Notes under the pieces: model-generated | Told to the model about the DNA's origin: nothing | Database searches by the model: none | The model's input: only the letters and a program-made list of their open reading frames with translations | Source of the DNA: Thiohalocapsa sp963704155 | GTDB taxonomy: Bacteria; Pseudomonadota; Gammaproteobacteria; Chromatiales; Chromatiaceae | Assembly: GCA_963704155.1 (NCBI GenBank) | Contig: CAVPHF010000041.1 | Coordinates: 37,490-101,489 of the forward strand | Reading direction: 5' to 3' | Length of the DNA: 64,000 bases | Translations under genes and position numbers: made by a program | Shown: piece after piece, positions 38,592-48,036 of the stretch | Layout of the letters: every line of letters starts with the position of its first letter | Position numbering within the stretch: position 1 is the stretch's first letter

Positions 38592-39380
38592 TCAGCGGAC
38601 CGATCGCTCGGGCGTGTCGGCCACCAGCGGCAGCCGCAGCAGGGCCAGCGGGCGCTGCCAGGCGTCATCGCCGTAGCGGCCGATGCCGAAGCGGATGGCC
38701 TGCGGATCGGCGCGGCGGCGGAAGCTGCCGAGCAGCTGATCCCAGAAGGAGAACAAGGTGCCGTAGTTGGAATCGGTCTCGGCTCGGACCTCCGAGTGGT
38801 GTACCCGATGCATCGACGGCGGCACGACCACCCGGCCGAGCGCTCGATCAAGGCGCGACGGGATCGCGACGTTGCTGTGGTGGAACAGGATCACGGCGAT
38901 CATCACCGCCTTGTAGACGATGAACACCCCCAGCGTCATACCGAGCAGTACCAGCACGACGGCATTGGCCAGGCTGGAGATCAGAATCTCGCCGGGATGG
39001 AAGCGCAACGCGGTGGTGGTGTCCATGGCTGGATCGGTGTGATGGACCCGATGCAGCCGCCAGAGCAGGTCGATGCGGTGGTTGGCGCGGTGCCAAAGGT
39101 ACATCCACAGGTCGAACAGGACGAAGACGGCCAGCGCACCGCCGACCGGGCCGAAGCCCAGCAGGTGACGCAGCCCGACGCCCGCGGCGTCTGCCCAGGC
39201 CATGGCCAGCACCAGCAGCGGCGCCATCAGCGTGCCGACCAGGCCGCTGATCAGCCCGAGTCCAATGTTGCGCGCACCATGACGCCAGCGCCGACCAGAC
39301 GCGGTGTAGAACGGCCGCAGCCCTTCGAGCAGGAACAGCAAAGGCAGCACGACGAGCCCGACCCAGACATCCGCGGTCAT
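38592..39380 (-). CDS. Sterol desaturase family (fatty-acid hydroxylase fold) protein
   Basis: 262 residues with about four membrane segments and the di-iron histidine clusters of the family: LWHRANH, LHRVHHTDPAMD, FHHSN and MHRVHHS. These coordinate the metal in integral-membrane hydroxylases and desaturases. The ATG (39380) overlaps the TGA of the upstream glycosyltransferase (ATGA), so the two are coupled. Target lipid unknown: a hopanoid, carotenoid or fatty acid are all possible. Confidence 0.88.
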   Translation of the reverse strand: MTADVWVGLVVLPLLFLLEGLRPFYTASGRRWRHGARNIGLGLISGLVGTLMAPLLVLAMAWADAAGVGLRHLLGFGPVGGALAVFVLFDLWMYLWHRANHRIDLLWRLHRVHHTDPAMDTTTALRFHPGEILISSLANAVVLVLLGMTLGVFIVYKAVMIAVILFHHSNVAIPSRLDRALGRVVVPPSMHRVHHSEVRAETDSNYGTLFSFWDQLLGSFRRRADPQAIRFGIGRYGDDAWQRPLALLRLPLVADTPERSVR

Positions 39381-40075
39381 CCCTCGCCCCCGCTGCCGGG
39401 CTGGACCTCGTAGACGGCGGCCAATCGCCGCGGCGGCGTGCCGAGCAGGAAGCGCAGCATGCGCAGCGCATTGCCGAGCTGCTGGCGTACGATGCCGTTG
39501 GCGCGGTAGCGGGCGGCCGAGGTAGTCACGGCCAGACGCAGCTTGACGACGCCTGAGTTGCGCCGCAGCCGACGCGCCAGCTCGACGTCTTCGAACAGCG
39601 GCCAGTCGGGCATGCCGCCGACGGCATCGAAGGCGCCGCGGCGCACGACCATGGCCTGGTCGCCGAAGGTGCTCCAGACGGTCTCGTAGCGGGAGAACCA
39701 GCCGTAGAGCGCCAACAGCCAGTGGTGCTGGTCGAACCGCAGCCGAAAGCAGGTCATCTGCACGCGCGGATCGACGAAGGCGTCTTCGATAGCCGCGAGG
39801 GCACCGTCCGGCAGCTCGGTGTCGTCGTGCAGGAACATCAGCAGCTCGCCCCTGGCCCCGGCTGCACCGGCGCTGCATTGGGTGCCGCGACCGCGGCGGG
39901 CCCGGGTTAGGCCGACACCCGAGGGCGCCTTGCCCGCGCCGGCGTCGGCGGGCAGGTCGTCGGGCTCGACGACCACGATCTCCGCGGTCGGCAGCAGCCG
40001 GCGGGTGCGCTCGATACGGTCGAGCAGCGCGGTGTCGAGGCGGCGTGTTGGGATGATGACGGACAGGGTCGGCAT
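39377..40075 (-). CDS. Glycosyltransferase, TIGR04283 (arsenosugar-type) family
   Basis: 232-residue GT2 enzyme: MPTLSVIIPTRR start, RGRGTQCSAGAAGARGELLMFLHDDTELP with the Asp-rich nucleotide-sugar motif, then YGWFSRYETVWSTFGDQAMVVRRGAFDAVGG and FEDVELARRLRR. This pattern is the TIGR04283 family, named for arsenosugar biosynthesis; actual substrates are mostly unproven. ATG 40075 gives the conserved N-terminus, whereas the frame stays open to 40156. Coupled to the sterol-desaturase gene by a four-base overlap. Confidence 0.85.
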   Translation of the reverse strand: MPTLSVIIPTRRLDTALLDRIERTRRLLPTAEIVVVEPDDLPADAGAGKAPSGVGLTRARRGRGTQCSAGAAGARGELLMFLHDDTELPDGALAAIEDAFVDPRVQMTCFRLRFDQHHWLLALYGWFSRYETVWSTFGDQAMVVRRGAFDAVGGMPDWPLFEDVELARRLRRNSGVVKLRLAVTTSAARYRANGIVRQQLGNALRMLRFLLGTPPRRLAAVYEVQPGSGGEG

Positions 40076-40261
40076 GGCGATGGGGCCGGTAGCTGGGAGG
40101 TGAGCGGCGGTTGCCTTCGATGCGGGAGAAAGCCCCACCTCAGGCCGCGACGACACCAGTCGCCCTGGGCGAGCCCGGAACAGACCAAGTCTGGACGCAG
40201 CGAATGCGGTTCAACCCGACCCGGGGAAGAGGTTTCGTCGCCGTGGGACTCAGATCGCCAG

Positions 40262-40610
40262 GCTGCATGCAAGCTGCGAGAGGTTCAGCAACCCGCCTTG
40301 GCAATGCGCGAGCATGGTCCGAAAGCGCCGCAGCGTCGTCGCCGGAATATGCGGGCCGAGCTGCGCCAACTCGCGCAACCCGATGACCTCGGCCCCGTCC
40401 GCAACCGGATAGCGCTCACTGCCCTAGTAGACGCAGTATGGGCGCTCCGGCGCCAGATCACCGACGGCGATGCGGAAGCCACGGGGCTCAGCTTCGGCGC
40501 GCGGCCGAGCTTGATCTCGACGGCCCAGCGCCGGCCTCGTGGCAGGTCGAACACCAAGTCGATCTCGGCGCCGGCGGAGTGCGTTGGATCGATCAGGCAG
40601 ACAACTCATG
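40262..40610 (-). pseudogene. DUF4143 ATPase fragments, rearranged
   Basis: On the minus strand the C-terminal nuclease-like part of a DUF4143 AAA ATPase is readable (SAGAEIDLVFDLPRGRRWAVEIKLGRAPKLS), then in another frame a tail like DLAPERPYCVY with a stop. This is followed, in the wrong order, by a piece from the middle of the same family (TTLRRFRTMLAHCQGGLLNL). It is therefore scrambled, not merely truncated. A second relic of the same family, including the shared middle piece, is at 58823-59290. Confidence 0.65.
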
Positions 40611-40654
40611 GCTGCAGAGAGAGGCCGCACGGCTTCAGTTGTCGATGGAGAAGA

Positions 40655-40783
40655 TGGTGCGACGGGAAGCGCTACAAGTCCTCTTTGGTTCAAGCGGAAA
40701 CCTGTCTGCTGCTGTTCCAGCACCAGGTCGAACTCAATCCCGTCCGCTCCGAAATGGTGGCCTATCCCACCCAAGACCGCTAG
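40655..40783 (+). pseudogene. REP-associated (Y1/IS200-like) transposase, C-terminal relic
   Basis: 43 codons to a TAG read WCDGKRYKSSLV, a Leu-rich helix, then VELNPVRSEMVAYP. This is the conserved end of RAYT/Y1 transposases, where YIELNPVRAGMV is typical. The catalytic HUH and Tyr region is missing. RAYTs move or maintain REP palindromes, and a palindrome cluster lies 2.2 kb away at 42867-43113. Confidence 0.65.
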
Positions 40784-40930
40784 TCCGGGTGAGTTGCCTT
40801 TCTGATTTAATGAAGCGTGGCTCCTTTTTCCCTCCTTTGCCCCCTGAGCTGCACGCTTGGCAACTCTAAGAGGTATCTGTGCATCAACTCGTCGATAACG
40901 GCGGGCTAGACGATCGATAGCAGGGAGCGA

Positions 40931-41083
40931 TGGACCGTATCGGTCGGCGTCGGCGTCGGCAAATTCCTCAACATCGGTAAGCAGTCTGCTAATATTATTT
41001 TCCAGGGCGTATCGAAAGTCGGGCGCCCGAACAAAACGCCGAGCTGGGCGTTGAACTTCCAGTTCGCGCTGCTCTTTCCATAA
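40931..41083 (+). pseudogene. Outer-membrane transporter-like protein, C-terminal relic
   Basis: Fifty codons ending at TAA 41081-41083: SVGVGVGKFLNIGKQ, then VSKVGRPNKTPSWALNFQ and a final FALLFP. This is how MetA-pathway/neuromedin-U-like outer-membrane proteins end. No start or upstream part is present. It directly precedes the small gene at 41103. Confidence 0.55.
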
Positions 41084-41102
41084 CTACAAAAGAGATCAAC
41101 AA

Positions 41103-41309
41103 ATGGCAGAAATCATCACCGCCGTGTATCCATCGGCAGGCACCCTCACCAATGTGCGTAATGACCTGGTCTCAGTGGGCATCCCGCAGGAGAAGATCCG
41201 CGTCGACCACGACAAGAAGCAGGTCCAGGTGATGGGCCCGACGACGGCCGAGGCCGAGATTGAGGAAATTCTGAAGCGACATTCACCTACCGAAATCCAC
41301 ACAAGCTGA
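41103..41309 (+). CDS. Small hypothetical protein, 68 aa
   Basis: Family not recognised. The product has an alternating strand/helix pattern (MAEIITAVYPSAGTLTNVRNDL, GIPQEKIRVDHDKKQVQVMG, EAEIEEILKRHSPTEIH) that could form a small ferredoxin-like fold; it has no signal peptide. The first stretch resembles the TREEAEAVRDDL-type repeats of small stress proteins, only loosely. A gaga sequence 8-11 bases upstream may be the ribosome site. The frame starts 20 bases after the outer-membrane relic. Confidence 0.6.
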   Translation: MAEIITAVYPSAGTLTNVRNDLVSVGIPQEKIRVDHDKKQVQVMGPTTAEAEIEEILKRHSPTEIHTS

Positions 41310-41436
41310 CCCCGCATCGGGGCACATCACCAACCGCGAGAGCGCGCAAGTTCAGGCCGAACAGGCTTGACGCGCGGCTCTCGATAGCCGCATCGCACTG
41401 AAGCAGTCCTGAGAGCAACCCGACAGGAGACCCGCA

Positions 41437-41628
41437 ATGACCGACATCGAAAATATCGAGATGGAGCGCTATCACCGGGAGATCGTCGAGGACCTTCGGC
41501 ACATGTTGAAAAAATACAGCCGCATCATGGAGTGGGATGTACCCGACGCGGTAGACGAGGGCGCCACGCGTAAGCTGATCCTCCAGTCGCTGCGGGACGC
41601 CCTCGCCGAGGTTGAAGCCGAAGGCTGA
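41437..41628 (+). CDS. Small hypothetical helical protein, 63 aa
   Basis: Family not recognised. An excellent AGGAGA lies seven bases before the ATG. The sequence is acidic and almost entirely helical (REIVEDLRHMLKKYSRIMEW ... RKLILQSLRDALAEVEAEG), without signal peptide or cysteine. Same strand as the 41103 gene, 127 bases apart, so they may be cotranscribed. Confidence 0.6.
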   Translation: MTDIENIEMERYHREIVEDLRHMLKKYSRIMEWDVPDAVDEGATRKLILQSLRDALAEVEAEG

Positions 41629-41689
41629 CGGCGCTGGACAGGGTGCTGCAAGCATCCGCCAAACGGGCGATCAGGATCGTCGAGAAGCC

Positions 41690-41985
41690 GCTAACGCCGC
41701 CGGCTTGCACGCCACCCGGTAGGGATCGGTCCAGTCCACCGCTGGAATGCCCGCGTATGCATGCAGAGTCCGCATATCCAAGGATTTCGCCAATATCGGT
41801 AACCGCCGTCCGCGTGTTCTCCAGTAACTGACACCCCGGTTCCCGGCGCGCTTCCCCGCGTTGCTGATGGAAGATGGTTCCCGCCGCTGCCAATTTCCGA
41901 TTCAGCGTACGACGGTGCACGCCAATTCGTTCTGCTGTCGCACTGACCGAGCATCTCGGCGCACTGACCATGGTCCCTGCCATTC
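41690..41985 (-). pseudogene. AraC-type regulator, DNA-binding-domain relic
   Basis: The minus strand encodes only the tandem helix-turn-helix end of an AraC regulator: SVSATAERIGVHRRTLNRKL, then LLENTRTAVTDIGEILGYADS, after which the frame shifts and continues as RAFQRWTG. The ligand-binding part is missing. It differs from the intact AraC gene at 60172-61236, so it is a separate subfamily. Confidence 0.7.
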
Positions 41986-42122
41986 GGCGAATCCGCTCCC
42001 CCCGACGTCGCCCTAGGATGCCGCTTGAGTTCGTGTACGCACTCCTCTACCAGAGGATTCCTGGCCCCGGAACTTCGCGAAACTTCGACATCCCTCTGGA
42101 GCTGGAGCGGCCTGAGCGGCGC

Positions 42123-42855
42123 TTGGCCGTGATCGCCGCCGCCAATGAGCAGCTACCTACCAGATATCTTTGACCGGCACGCGCAAGCCCGGTAACAGCA
42201 CTGGCGAGATGACCTCGGTGGGGTCGGGTCGCAGAATCAACCGGTATCCGTCGGTCCCTGGCTCTCTGTAGATCTCCAGTCGCTGATGCTGCAAGTCCAC
42301 CAGCCAGACCTCCGGAACGCCGTGGGCTGCATATAGGGGCACCTTGACCTCTTGGTCGTAGCGCAGCGAGCTGTCGCAGATCTCGATCACCAGCAGCGTG
42401 TCGTTCCGCGTCGGATTGGCACGCTCGTAGAAGTCATCGCGCGGGCGCAACAACATGAGGTCCGGTTCGGGCTCCGAATGGGGCGGCAGAGTGAGGGGAT
42501 TCTGCACGGCAACCAGCGCTTCGTCTCCAACGCGCCGGTTAAGCAACCGATTCAAGCGATTGTTCTTGCCGGCGTGATCGGGCTTGATAGGGGGCATTGC
42601 GCGCAGCTCTCCTTCGATCAGCTCGACGCGATCGTTTTCGTCGAAGATCCCGTTGTCGATCATTTGATGGTACGCGTCTACACCCAGCCGAAAGACAGGG
42701 CGTGCATCTGCGAGGGTTGGCTGCGCTTTGGCGACAGGCATGGTAGAACCTTTGGTCGACATGCAGGGAGACGAACGGACGACTGCGCGATTTACGTCGC
42801 GTCGTACCAATCAATTACCCCCGCAACAGTATCAGATGAACAGAGGCGTCGCAGC
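42123..42855. repeat. 733-bp direct repeat, left copy (contains Uma2 gene)
   Basis: Matches 59399-60131 in the same orientation at a constant offset of 17,276 bases, with six differences found by eye. Homology stops abruptly on both sides. It contains one complete Uma2 gene plus about 110 bases of upstream region. No terminal inverted repeats seen. Confidence 0.9.
42157..42741 (-). CDS. Uma2 family endonuclease (DUF820), left copy
   Basis: 194 residues of the PD-(D/E)XK nuclease superfamily: ENDRVELIEGEL, EPDLMLLRP, then LLVIEICDSSLRYDQEVKV, where the Asp, Glu and Lys form the expected metal site, followed by LYAAHGVPEVWLVDL. ATG 42741 (MPVAKAQPTL) is preceded by AAAGG eight bases upstream; the frame is open to 42810. 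The protein is identical to the copy at 59433-60017, with only synonymous base differences. Uma2 proteins are common in repeat- and transposon-rich genomes; function unproven. Confidence 0.88.
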   Translation of the reverse strand: MPVAKAQPTLADARPVFRLGVDAYHQMIDNGIFDENDRVELIEGELRAMPPIKPDHAGKNNRLNRLLNRRVGDEALVAVQNPLTLPPHSEPEPDLMLLRPRDDFYERANPTRNDTLLVIEICDSSLRYDQEVKVPLYAAHGVPEVWLVDLQHQRLEIYREPGTDGYRLILRPDPTEVISPVLLPGLRVPVKDIW

Positions 42856-42866
42856 TTGTGCGGTCG

Positions 42867-43113
42867 TCGGAAGCTGCACAAAGCTCTTCCGGAACGCGCA
42901 AGACCTCAGCCCGTTGAACGGGCGACCTGTCTCGTACACTGACGAGAGGTTGTCTGTCTCCGTGTGATGGTGACGACGCTCCGGCGTCGTCATGCCTCCC
43001 TCGGCGCTCCATTGCCGTGTCGTCCGCAAGCTGGCGGTTGTTGCTGTTCGCAAGCCAGGGGCACGGGCCGCTGGAGCGGCCGGCAGCCCGTCACGACGCT
43101 AAAGCGTCGTGAC
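42867..43113. repeat. Cluster of five short hairpins, REP/BIME-like
   Basis: In 250 bases: a bulged stem cggaagct/agctcttccg (about 42870-42895); CCCGTT/AACGGG (42910-42922); TGACGACGC with loop TCCG and its complement (42971-42992); GGCCGCT/AGCGGCC (near 43065-43080); and GTCACGACGC with loop TAAA and its complement (43090-43113). Hairpins three and five share the GACGC/GCGTC core. No gene is present. A REP-type transposase relic lies 2.2 kb upstream. Confidence 0.6.
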
Positions 43114-43206
43114 GATCAAGTGCGCATGAACCCACGCAACCGACCCCTTCGGCGGTAACCATGCGGCCGGCGCCGCGCGAGCATTGCCAGGCGCGCTTGT
43201 CTCGAC

Positions 43207-43383
43207 CCGCGCACCAGCGTAAAGCTGTCGGCCAACCTGGCCCAAGTGCGCGCCACCCTTCATTAGCTCCTCCCGCTTCCGGGAAAGATCGAGCCGCAGG
43301 AGCCCAGTCTGCCGATTTGGCGCGAAATGGTAGCTCGTGACTTCGGCTGATCCGGCAAAATCCTGCGCGGGTCTCTGGAATCT
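43207..43383. repeat. Dispersed repeat, copy C
   Basis: About 177 bases that align along their length with 50283-50460: shared blocks include cgcgcacca, gtcggccaacctg, cccaagtg, tttggcgcgaaatggtagctcg and cggctgatccggca. On the minus strand both read a similar peptide (SYHFAPN), so the repeat may come from a degraded coding sequence. Confidence 0.7.
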
Positions 43384-43444
43384 GAACGTGCCAACTTTGG
43401 ACGGATTCAATGGTACCAACGACAGGATACATTTCGGAGATCAA

Positions 43445-44047
43445 GTGGAACAGCAGCTCCAGGCCATTGTGACAGTGCTGTCGCTGGTGAATCCCGCAAT
43501 CTGTGGGGTGATGTTCGCCCAAGCCGCGGCAGGGCGCTCAGGGCGCGAGCAGTTGGTGGACGCGACGAAGGCCGCGGCGGCCATCCTCGCAATCCTGCTG
43601 GGTGCGGCCCTTGCCGGGACGCGGGTGCTAGACCTGTTTGGCGTGTCGCTGGACGCCTTCATGGTTGCCGGCGGAGGCGTGCTCGCCTGGATGGGCTTCT
43701 CGATGCTCAGCGGCAAGGCGTCAATTGCCTCGCCACCGACCGCGGCCGCGGATTCAACACCTTCGCTGACGCCCCTGATCCTGTTCGCGGCCAGTCCGGG
43801 GACCATTACGGGAGTCATTACCATCGCTGCAGCTCACACGCGATTGCAGCTCCCGACCACGGCCTTGATCGCCATCGGCGTCGCGGTCGCGACGACCTGG
43901 CTGGTCATGATGTTGACAGCGGTGCTCGCTGGCCGACGTCAGGGTGGCGGCTTTCTGCGGGATACGATAACGCGTTTAATGGGGCTCCTTGTGCTGTCGA
44001 TGGGTGTCCAGTTCGCGCTGACCGGATTCCGGTCCTTCACGGTCTGA
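43445..44047 (+). CDS. MarC family integral membrane protein
   Basis: 200 residues with six hydrophobic segments. VTVLSLVNPAICGVMF, FGVSLDAFMVAGGGVLAWMGFSML and LTPLILFAASPGTITGVITIA follow the MarC pattern (paired NPxG and GPGxIT motifs, here slightly diverged). GTG 43445 is chosen because GGAG lies six bases upstream; the frame is open from 43337 but that part falls in repeat C. MarC proteins are inner-membrane proteins of uncertain transport role. Same direction as the following lipoprotein and LysM genes. Confidence 0.8.
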   Translation: MEQQLQAIVTVLSLVNPAICGVMFAQAAAGRSGREQLVDATKAAAAILAILLGAALAGTRVLDLFGVSLDAFMVAGGGVLAWMGFSMLSGKASIASPPTAAADSTPSLTPLILFAASPGTITGVITIAAAHTRLQLPTTALIAIGVAVATTWLVMMLTAVLAGRRQGGGFLRDTITRLMGLLVLSMGVQFALTGFRSFTV

Positions 44048-44098
44048 TAGGGCAAAGTCATCATATATCAACACTGGTAACCCTCAGGAGCACCGGCA

Positions 44099-44374
44099 AT
44101 GAAGTCGACCCTCACGCGAACGAGCCGACGCATGATCGGCCTATACTGCCTGTTATCTTTGCTCTGGCTGTCCGGCTGCGGTGATCAGGTCATCATTGAA
44201 GGGATCAACGCCGAAACAGGCAAACCCGTCAGCGGGGAGGCCGCGGAGGTCCAAGACCTGGGCGATGGCAGCAGCAACGACGGTGGCCCGGTGGACGCGG
44301 AAGCGGACCTCTACGAGGCGGCCATCACGGACGAGCCAAACCTGGGCCCCAATGCCCCTGGCTACATTCCCTAA
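44099..44374 (+). CDS. Small lipoprotein, unknown function
   Basis: 91 residues. Basic N-terminus and hydrophobic segment (MIGLYCLLSLLWLSGCGDQ) with lipobox LSGC, so the mature protein starts at Cys and is probably lipid-anchored. The rest is short, acidic and Gly/Asp-rich (VQDLGDGSSNDGGPVDAEA). AGGAG precedes the ATG. It begins the series of envelope genes running to about 51 kb. Not recognised. Confidence 0.75.
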   Translation: MKSTLTRTSRRMIGLYCLLSLLWLSGCGDQVIIEGINAETGKPVSGEAAEVQDLGDGSSNDGGPVDAEADLYEAAITDEPNLGPNAPGYIP

Positions 44375-44379
44375 GCAAC

Positions 44380-44660
44380 GGTTCACTTATAACCTGCACA
44401 ACTCTATCTATTGGTGGGCGGAGCGCAATCGGGGTCGCTATCGGAATCGGAATCGGGGTGCGAGGCGTTGTTCGCGGACGACAACAATCAGCAGAAGGTA
44501 TTGCTCGATCGAATTATGGTCATGCTGACGAAGCTCGGACAGCGTGGCTACGCGGTCCGCGAGGAGCTTGGCGAATACCGGGCCGGCCAGTTCGATACCG
44601 ATATCGATTAGCTGGCTAACGACACCCAAGCCGATAAGCTGTTTAACTTATTCTTGCAAC
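44380..44660 (+). pseudogene. Four-helix-bundle unit, deleted copy
   Basis: Homologous to the unit at 63171-63775 but lacking most of the gene. The left flank (acctgcacaac, gggcggagcgcaatcgggg) joins through cggaat-type hexanucleotides directly to the last third of the protein (ADDNNQQKVLLDRI, LGQRGYAVREELGEYR) and then to the right flank (acacccaagccgat, ttcttgcaac). The deletion starts within the hexanucleotide tract, pointing to recombination there. Confidence 0.75.
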
Positions 44661-44694
44661 GTTACTAAACAAAGCATATCGGGAGCCCTTCAAC

Positions 44695-47530
44695 ATGACG
44701 ACCCGGCCTTTACTGTTTCTCGTACTCGCCACCCTGCTGGCCAGTCATACAGTTGCCGCCGACAACGGTCCCGGCGCCCATGCACGCGGCGGTTTCGATG
44801 CGGCAACCGGTGTCTATACCGTGGTCAGCGGCGATACGCTCGGCGCCATCGCCGCCCGCTTCGGCATGTCGCTGGCCCAAATCGACCAGCAGAATGACTT
44901 GTCGACGAACCAGATCCAGGTGGGGCAGAAGCTGGTGGTCGCTCCGCCCAGCATGGACGGACCATGGGGTGGCAATACGGGAGGCGACAATCCACCAGTC
45001 GACAATCCAACAGCCCAAGCGACTCAGGAATCGACGCCGGCAGCAGCCGCGGTTTCACCGGACCTGCCTCCCGACCCTTGGCCCCGCAAGGTCCAGGCGC
45101 TCGGTCGCACTCTGTTGGTCTATCAACCGCAGGTCGAGAGTTGGGATGACAACCAGCTGAAACTGCGCAGCGCGGTTGCGATCAAGTCCACAGATTACGG
45201 GGAAGACGCCTTCGGCGTGATCCAAGCCCAAGCGCGCACCCAGGTAGACCGGGAACAGCGGATGGTGGTGCTCCAAGACCTCGCCATCACCAAGGCGGAC
45301 TTCCCGACCCTCCCCGAACTTGCGAACACCCTGGCCACCGATGTGAGCAAGGAGTTCGGCAGTCAGCTGCGCATCATCCCGCTGGATAGGCTCGAGGCCT
45401 CCTTGGGCATCGCCAAGGCCGATCCCGGGGGTGCGGTCGCCGTGCGGAATCCAGTGCCGCGTGTGATCGTCAGCCAACGACCCGCGATTTTGGTACCCAT
45501 TCAGGGCAGCCCGGTACTGAAGCCGGCGGCGGATTCAGATACCCCGAGTACAGCGGATCATCAATACCAGGGCGGTGATTCTGACTACCGGCGAGAACGA
45601 CCCCTACTATCTCCATCTGCTCGACGGCTGGGTGACCGCCCCTACCCTCGCAGGGCCCTGGGTGCACGCCGAGATCACCCCAGCGGGAATCGACGCCGTT
45701 GCCAGCCAACTCGCCGCGCGCGGCGAGGCGGACCTGCTCAACGGCAATCCCAGCACCCCAACGGTCGATCTGCTGGCGGCAGGCATCCCGGACGTCTATG
45801 TGAGCCAGACGCCGACCGAGCTGATCGTCTTCAAGGGGCAGCCGGATCTGGTACCGATCGACGGCACCGCGCTGCTGCGCGCGAAGAACACCAGCGCCGA
45901 TGTCTTCGTCGATACCGACAACAACAACTACTACGCCCTGATGGCCGGGCGCTGGTATCGCGCCGCCGAGCTCAACGGGCCCTGGGCCTTTGTGGCCAGC
46001 ACGGACCTGCCCGCGGATTTCAAGCAGATCCCGCCGGATAGCCCGGCTGGGGTGGTGCTGTCCACGGTCGCCGGCACGCCCCAGGCGCGCGAGGCGGTCA
46101 TCGCCAATAGCATTCCGCAGACCGCAACCATCGCCCGAACTGGCAGCGACGGCCCGGTGTTCACGGCCAAGTTCGACGGTCCGCCCACCATCGGTCTCCT
46201 CAAGGGGACGGATCTGGAATACGCGGTCAATAGCGAGACGCCGATCATCCGGGTCGACGGCGAGACCTACTATGCGTTGCAAGACGGCGTCTGGTTTCAA
46301 TCACCGTCATTCGACGGCCCCTGGGCGCTCTCCACCGCGGTGCCCGATGCCATCTACCAGATACCGCCGAGCTCGCCGCTGCATTACGTCACTTACGTGC
46401 GCATCTACGACAGTACCCCGGAGGCGATCTACGAGGGCTATACGCCGGGCTATCTCGGGACTGTCCAGACCGACGACGGCGTCGTGGTCTATGGCACCGG
46501 CTACGACTACCAGCCCTGGATCGGCGATGCCTGGTATGCCGCCCCGGAGACCTTCGGCCTGGCCGCGCAGCCGGTGTACAACCCCGCCGTCGGCTATGCC
46601 TTTGGCTTCGGTCTCGGGCTCGCCACGGCCGCAATGGCGGAGCCCTATTGGGGCGGCGCCTACTATCGCCCCTACGACATGGGCTACGGCTGCTGCGGCC
46701 TCACCAGCGCCAACGTCTACCGGCAGTGGGGGAATACCGTCGCAGCGGGCACGCGTACCTGGTACGACAGCGCGGACGGCACCCTGGGCACGGCCGCCAG
46801 AGGCGATTATACGAACTGGCGGACCGGCACTAGCGGACGCTACGCCGCTGGTCGCAGCTACAACCCCTACACCGGCGTCGCCCAACGAGGCTATGGACGG
46901 ACCTTCGATACCGCGGGCGGCGTCGACGGCGCAGTGGCTCGCGGCGGGCGCTACAACCCAGCGACGGGCGTCAGATCCTATGGCTCCAGGATGGCCGCTA
47001 GCGGCCCCGAAGGAGGCTACGTTTCTCGCGATACCGAACGCGCCAGCGGCCCGCTCGGCGGCACTGCCGCGGCACACCAGACCACCTTCAGCAACCCGCG
47101 CACTGGCGAGACACGCACCCTCGACACCGCCCGAGTCGGCAATAATCTCTATGCCGGTGCGGACGGCAATGTCTACCGCAGCACCAGCGATGGCTGGCAG
47201 CGGCACGACGACGGCGGCTGGCAGGATGCCGGCGATGCCGGCTGGGCCGATCGCGAGCAGCAAGCGCGCTCCCTTGGGGACGACCGCCTGAACAGCGCCT
47301 TCGCTTCGGACGACAGGTTCGGCGGCGACGGTCTCGGCGATGGTGACTTGGACAACCGATTCGGCGGAGGAGGAGTCGGCGGCGGTGATCTGGGTGCTGG
47401 TCTGGGGGGTGGCGATCTCGGCGGTCGATTCGGGGATGGTGGTCTTGCGGGGAATCGCTTCGGTGGCGGTGGCTTTGGCGGCCGGTTTGGTGGCGGCGGC
47501 TTTGGCGGTCGCTTCCATGGCCGACGATGA
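44695..47530 (+). pseudogene. Large LysM surface/periplasmic protein, one frameshift
   Basis: About 940 residues if joined. Signal peptide (LLFLVLATLLASHTVAADN), a LysM peptidoglycan-binding domain (VYTVVSGDTLGAIAARFGMS), then a domain with PRVIVSQRPAILVPIQG. Near 45530-45560 the frame shifts: the continuation RIINTRAVILTTGEND lies in the next frame, open to 47530. That part has repeated W..GPW modules (WYRAAELNGPWAFV, WFQSPSFDGPWALS), GYLGTVQTDDGVVVYGTGYDY, and a Gly/Asp/Phe-rich tail. It resembles proteins loosely annotated as carbohydrate-binding family V/XII. Both parts are otherwise intact, so sequence error is possible. Cell-wall-associated role inferred. Confidence 0.75.
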
Positions 47531-47606
47531 TTTGCGCAGCGAGTCTGAATCCGCGCGTGGCTCGACCTTTGCGATCCGTCAATCCATTCTTTATCAAGCT
47601 CTTATC

Positions 47607-47990
47607 ATGAGAACAAACCAAATGAACAAGCAAACTCCAGAAATCCAGCCCAATCGCGCTAGCGCTGCAAAGGTACGTCGCCTATTGCTTGCCGTGACGG
47701 TGGTCGCAACCATCGGCGGCTGCGCCGGTGGCATCCAGGAAGACCCGTCCGGGGCCAACGCGGTGACGGTCAAGCCCGGTCAGACCGCCAACTGCGCAAC
47801 GTCGCCCTGCCAGATCAGTCTCGTGATGCCTGCCGGCAGCGGCAGCTACGAGGTCACCGGCAACAGCGTCACAATCGGCACCTACCCGGCGGGGGAAACG
47901 GTCAATCTCGGCAACTACTTCGAATCCCAAGCCCTGGAGGTCATAGGGGCCGGTGTGCCTAAGGCCTATGTCTACATCGATCAGCTTTGA
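47607..47990 (+). CDS. Small lipoprotein, unknown function
   Basis: 127 residues. VRRLLLAVTVVATIGGCAGG is a lipoprotein signal with lipobox IGGC. The mature part has a Cys pair (ANCATSPCQIS) and a beta-rich C-terminus (GSYEVTGNSVTIGTYPAGETV). ATG 47607 or 47622 could be the start; neither has a strong ribosome site. Between the LysM protein and the Cys-rich protein on the same strand. Not recognised. Confidence 0.65.
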   Translation: MRTNQMNKQTPEIQPNRASAAKVRRLLLAVTVVATIGGCAGGIQEDPSGANAVTVKPGQTANCATSPCQISLVMPAGSGSYEVTGNSVTIGTYPAGETVNLGNYFESQALEVIGAGVPKAYVYIDQL

Positions 47991-48036
47991 CATTCCGCGG
48001 ATTGCATTGCCTAGCCATGTTCGAGAGGAGCACGCA

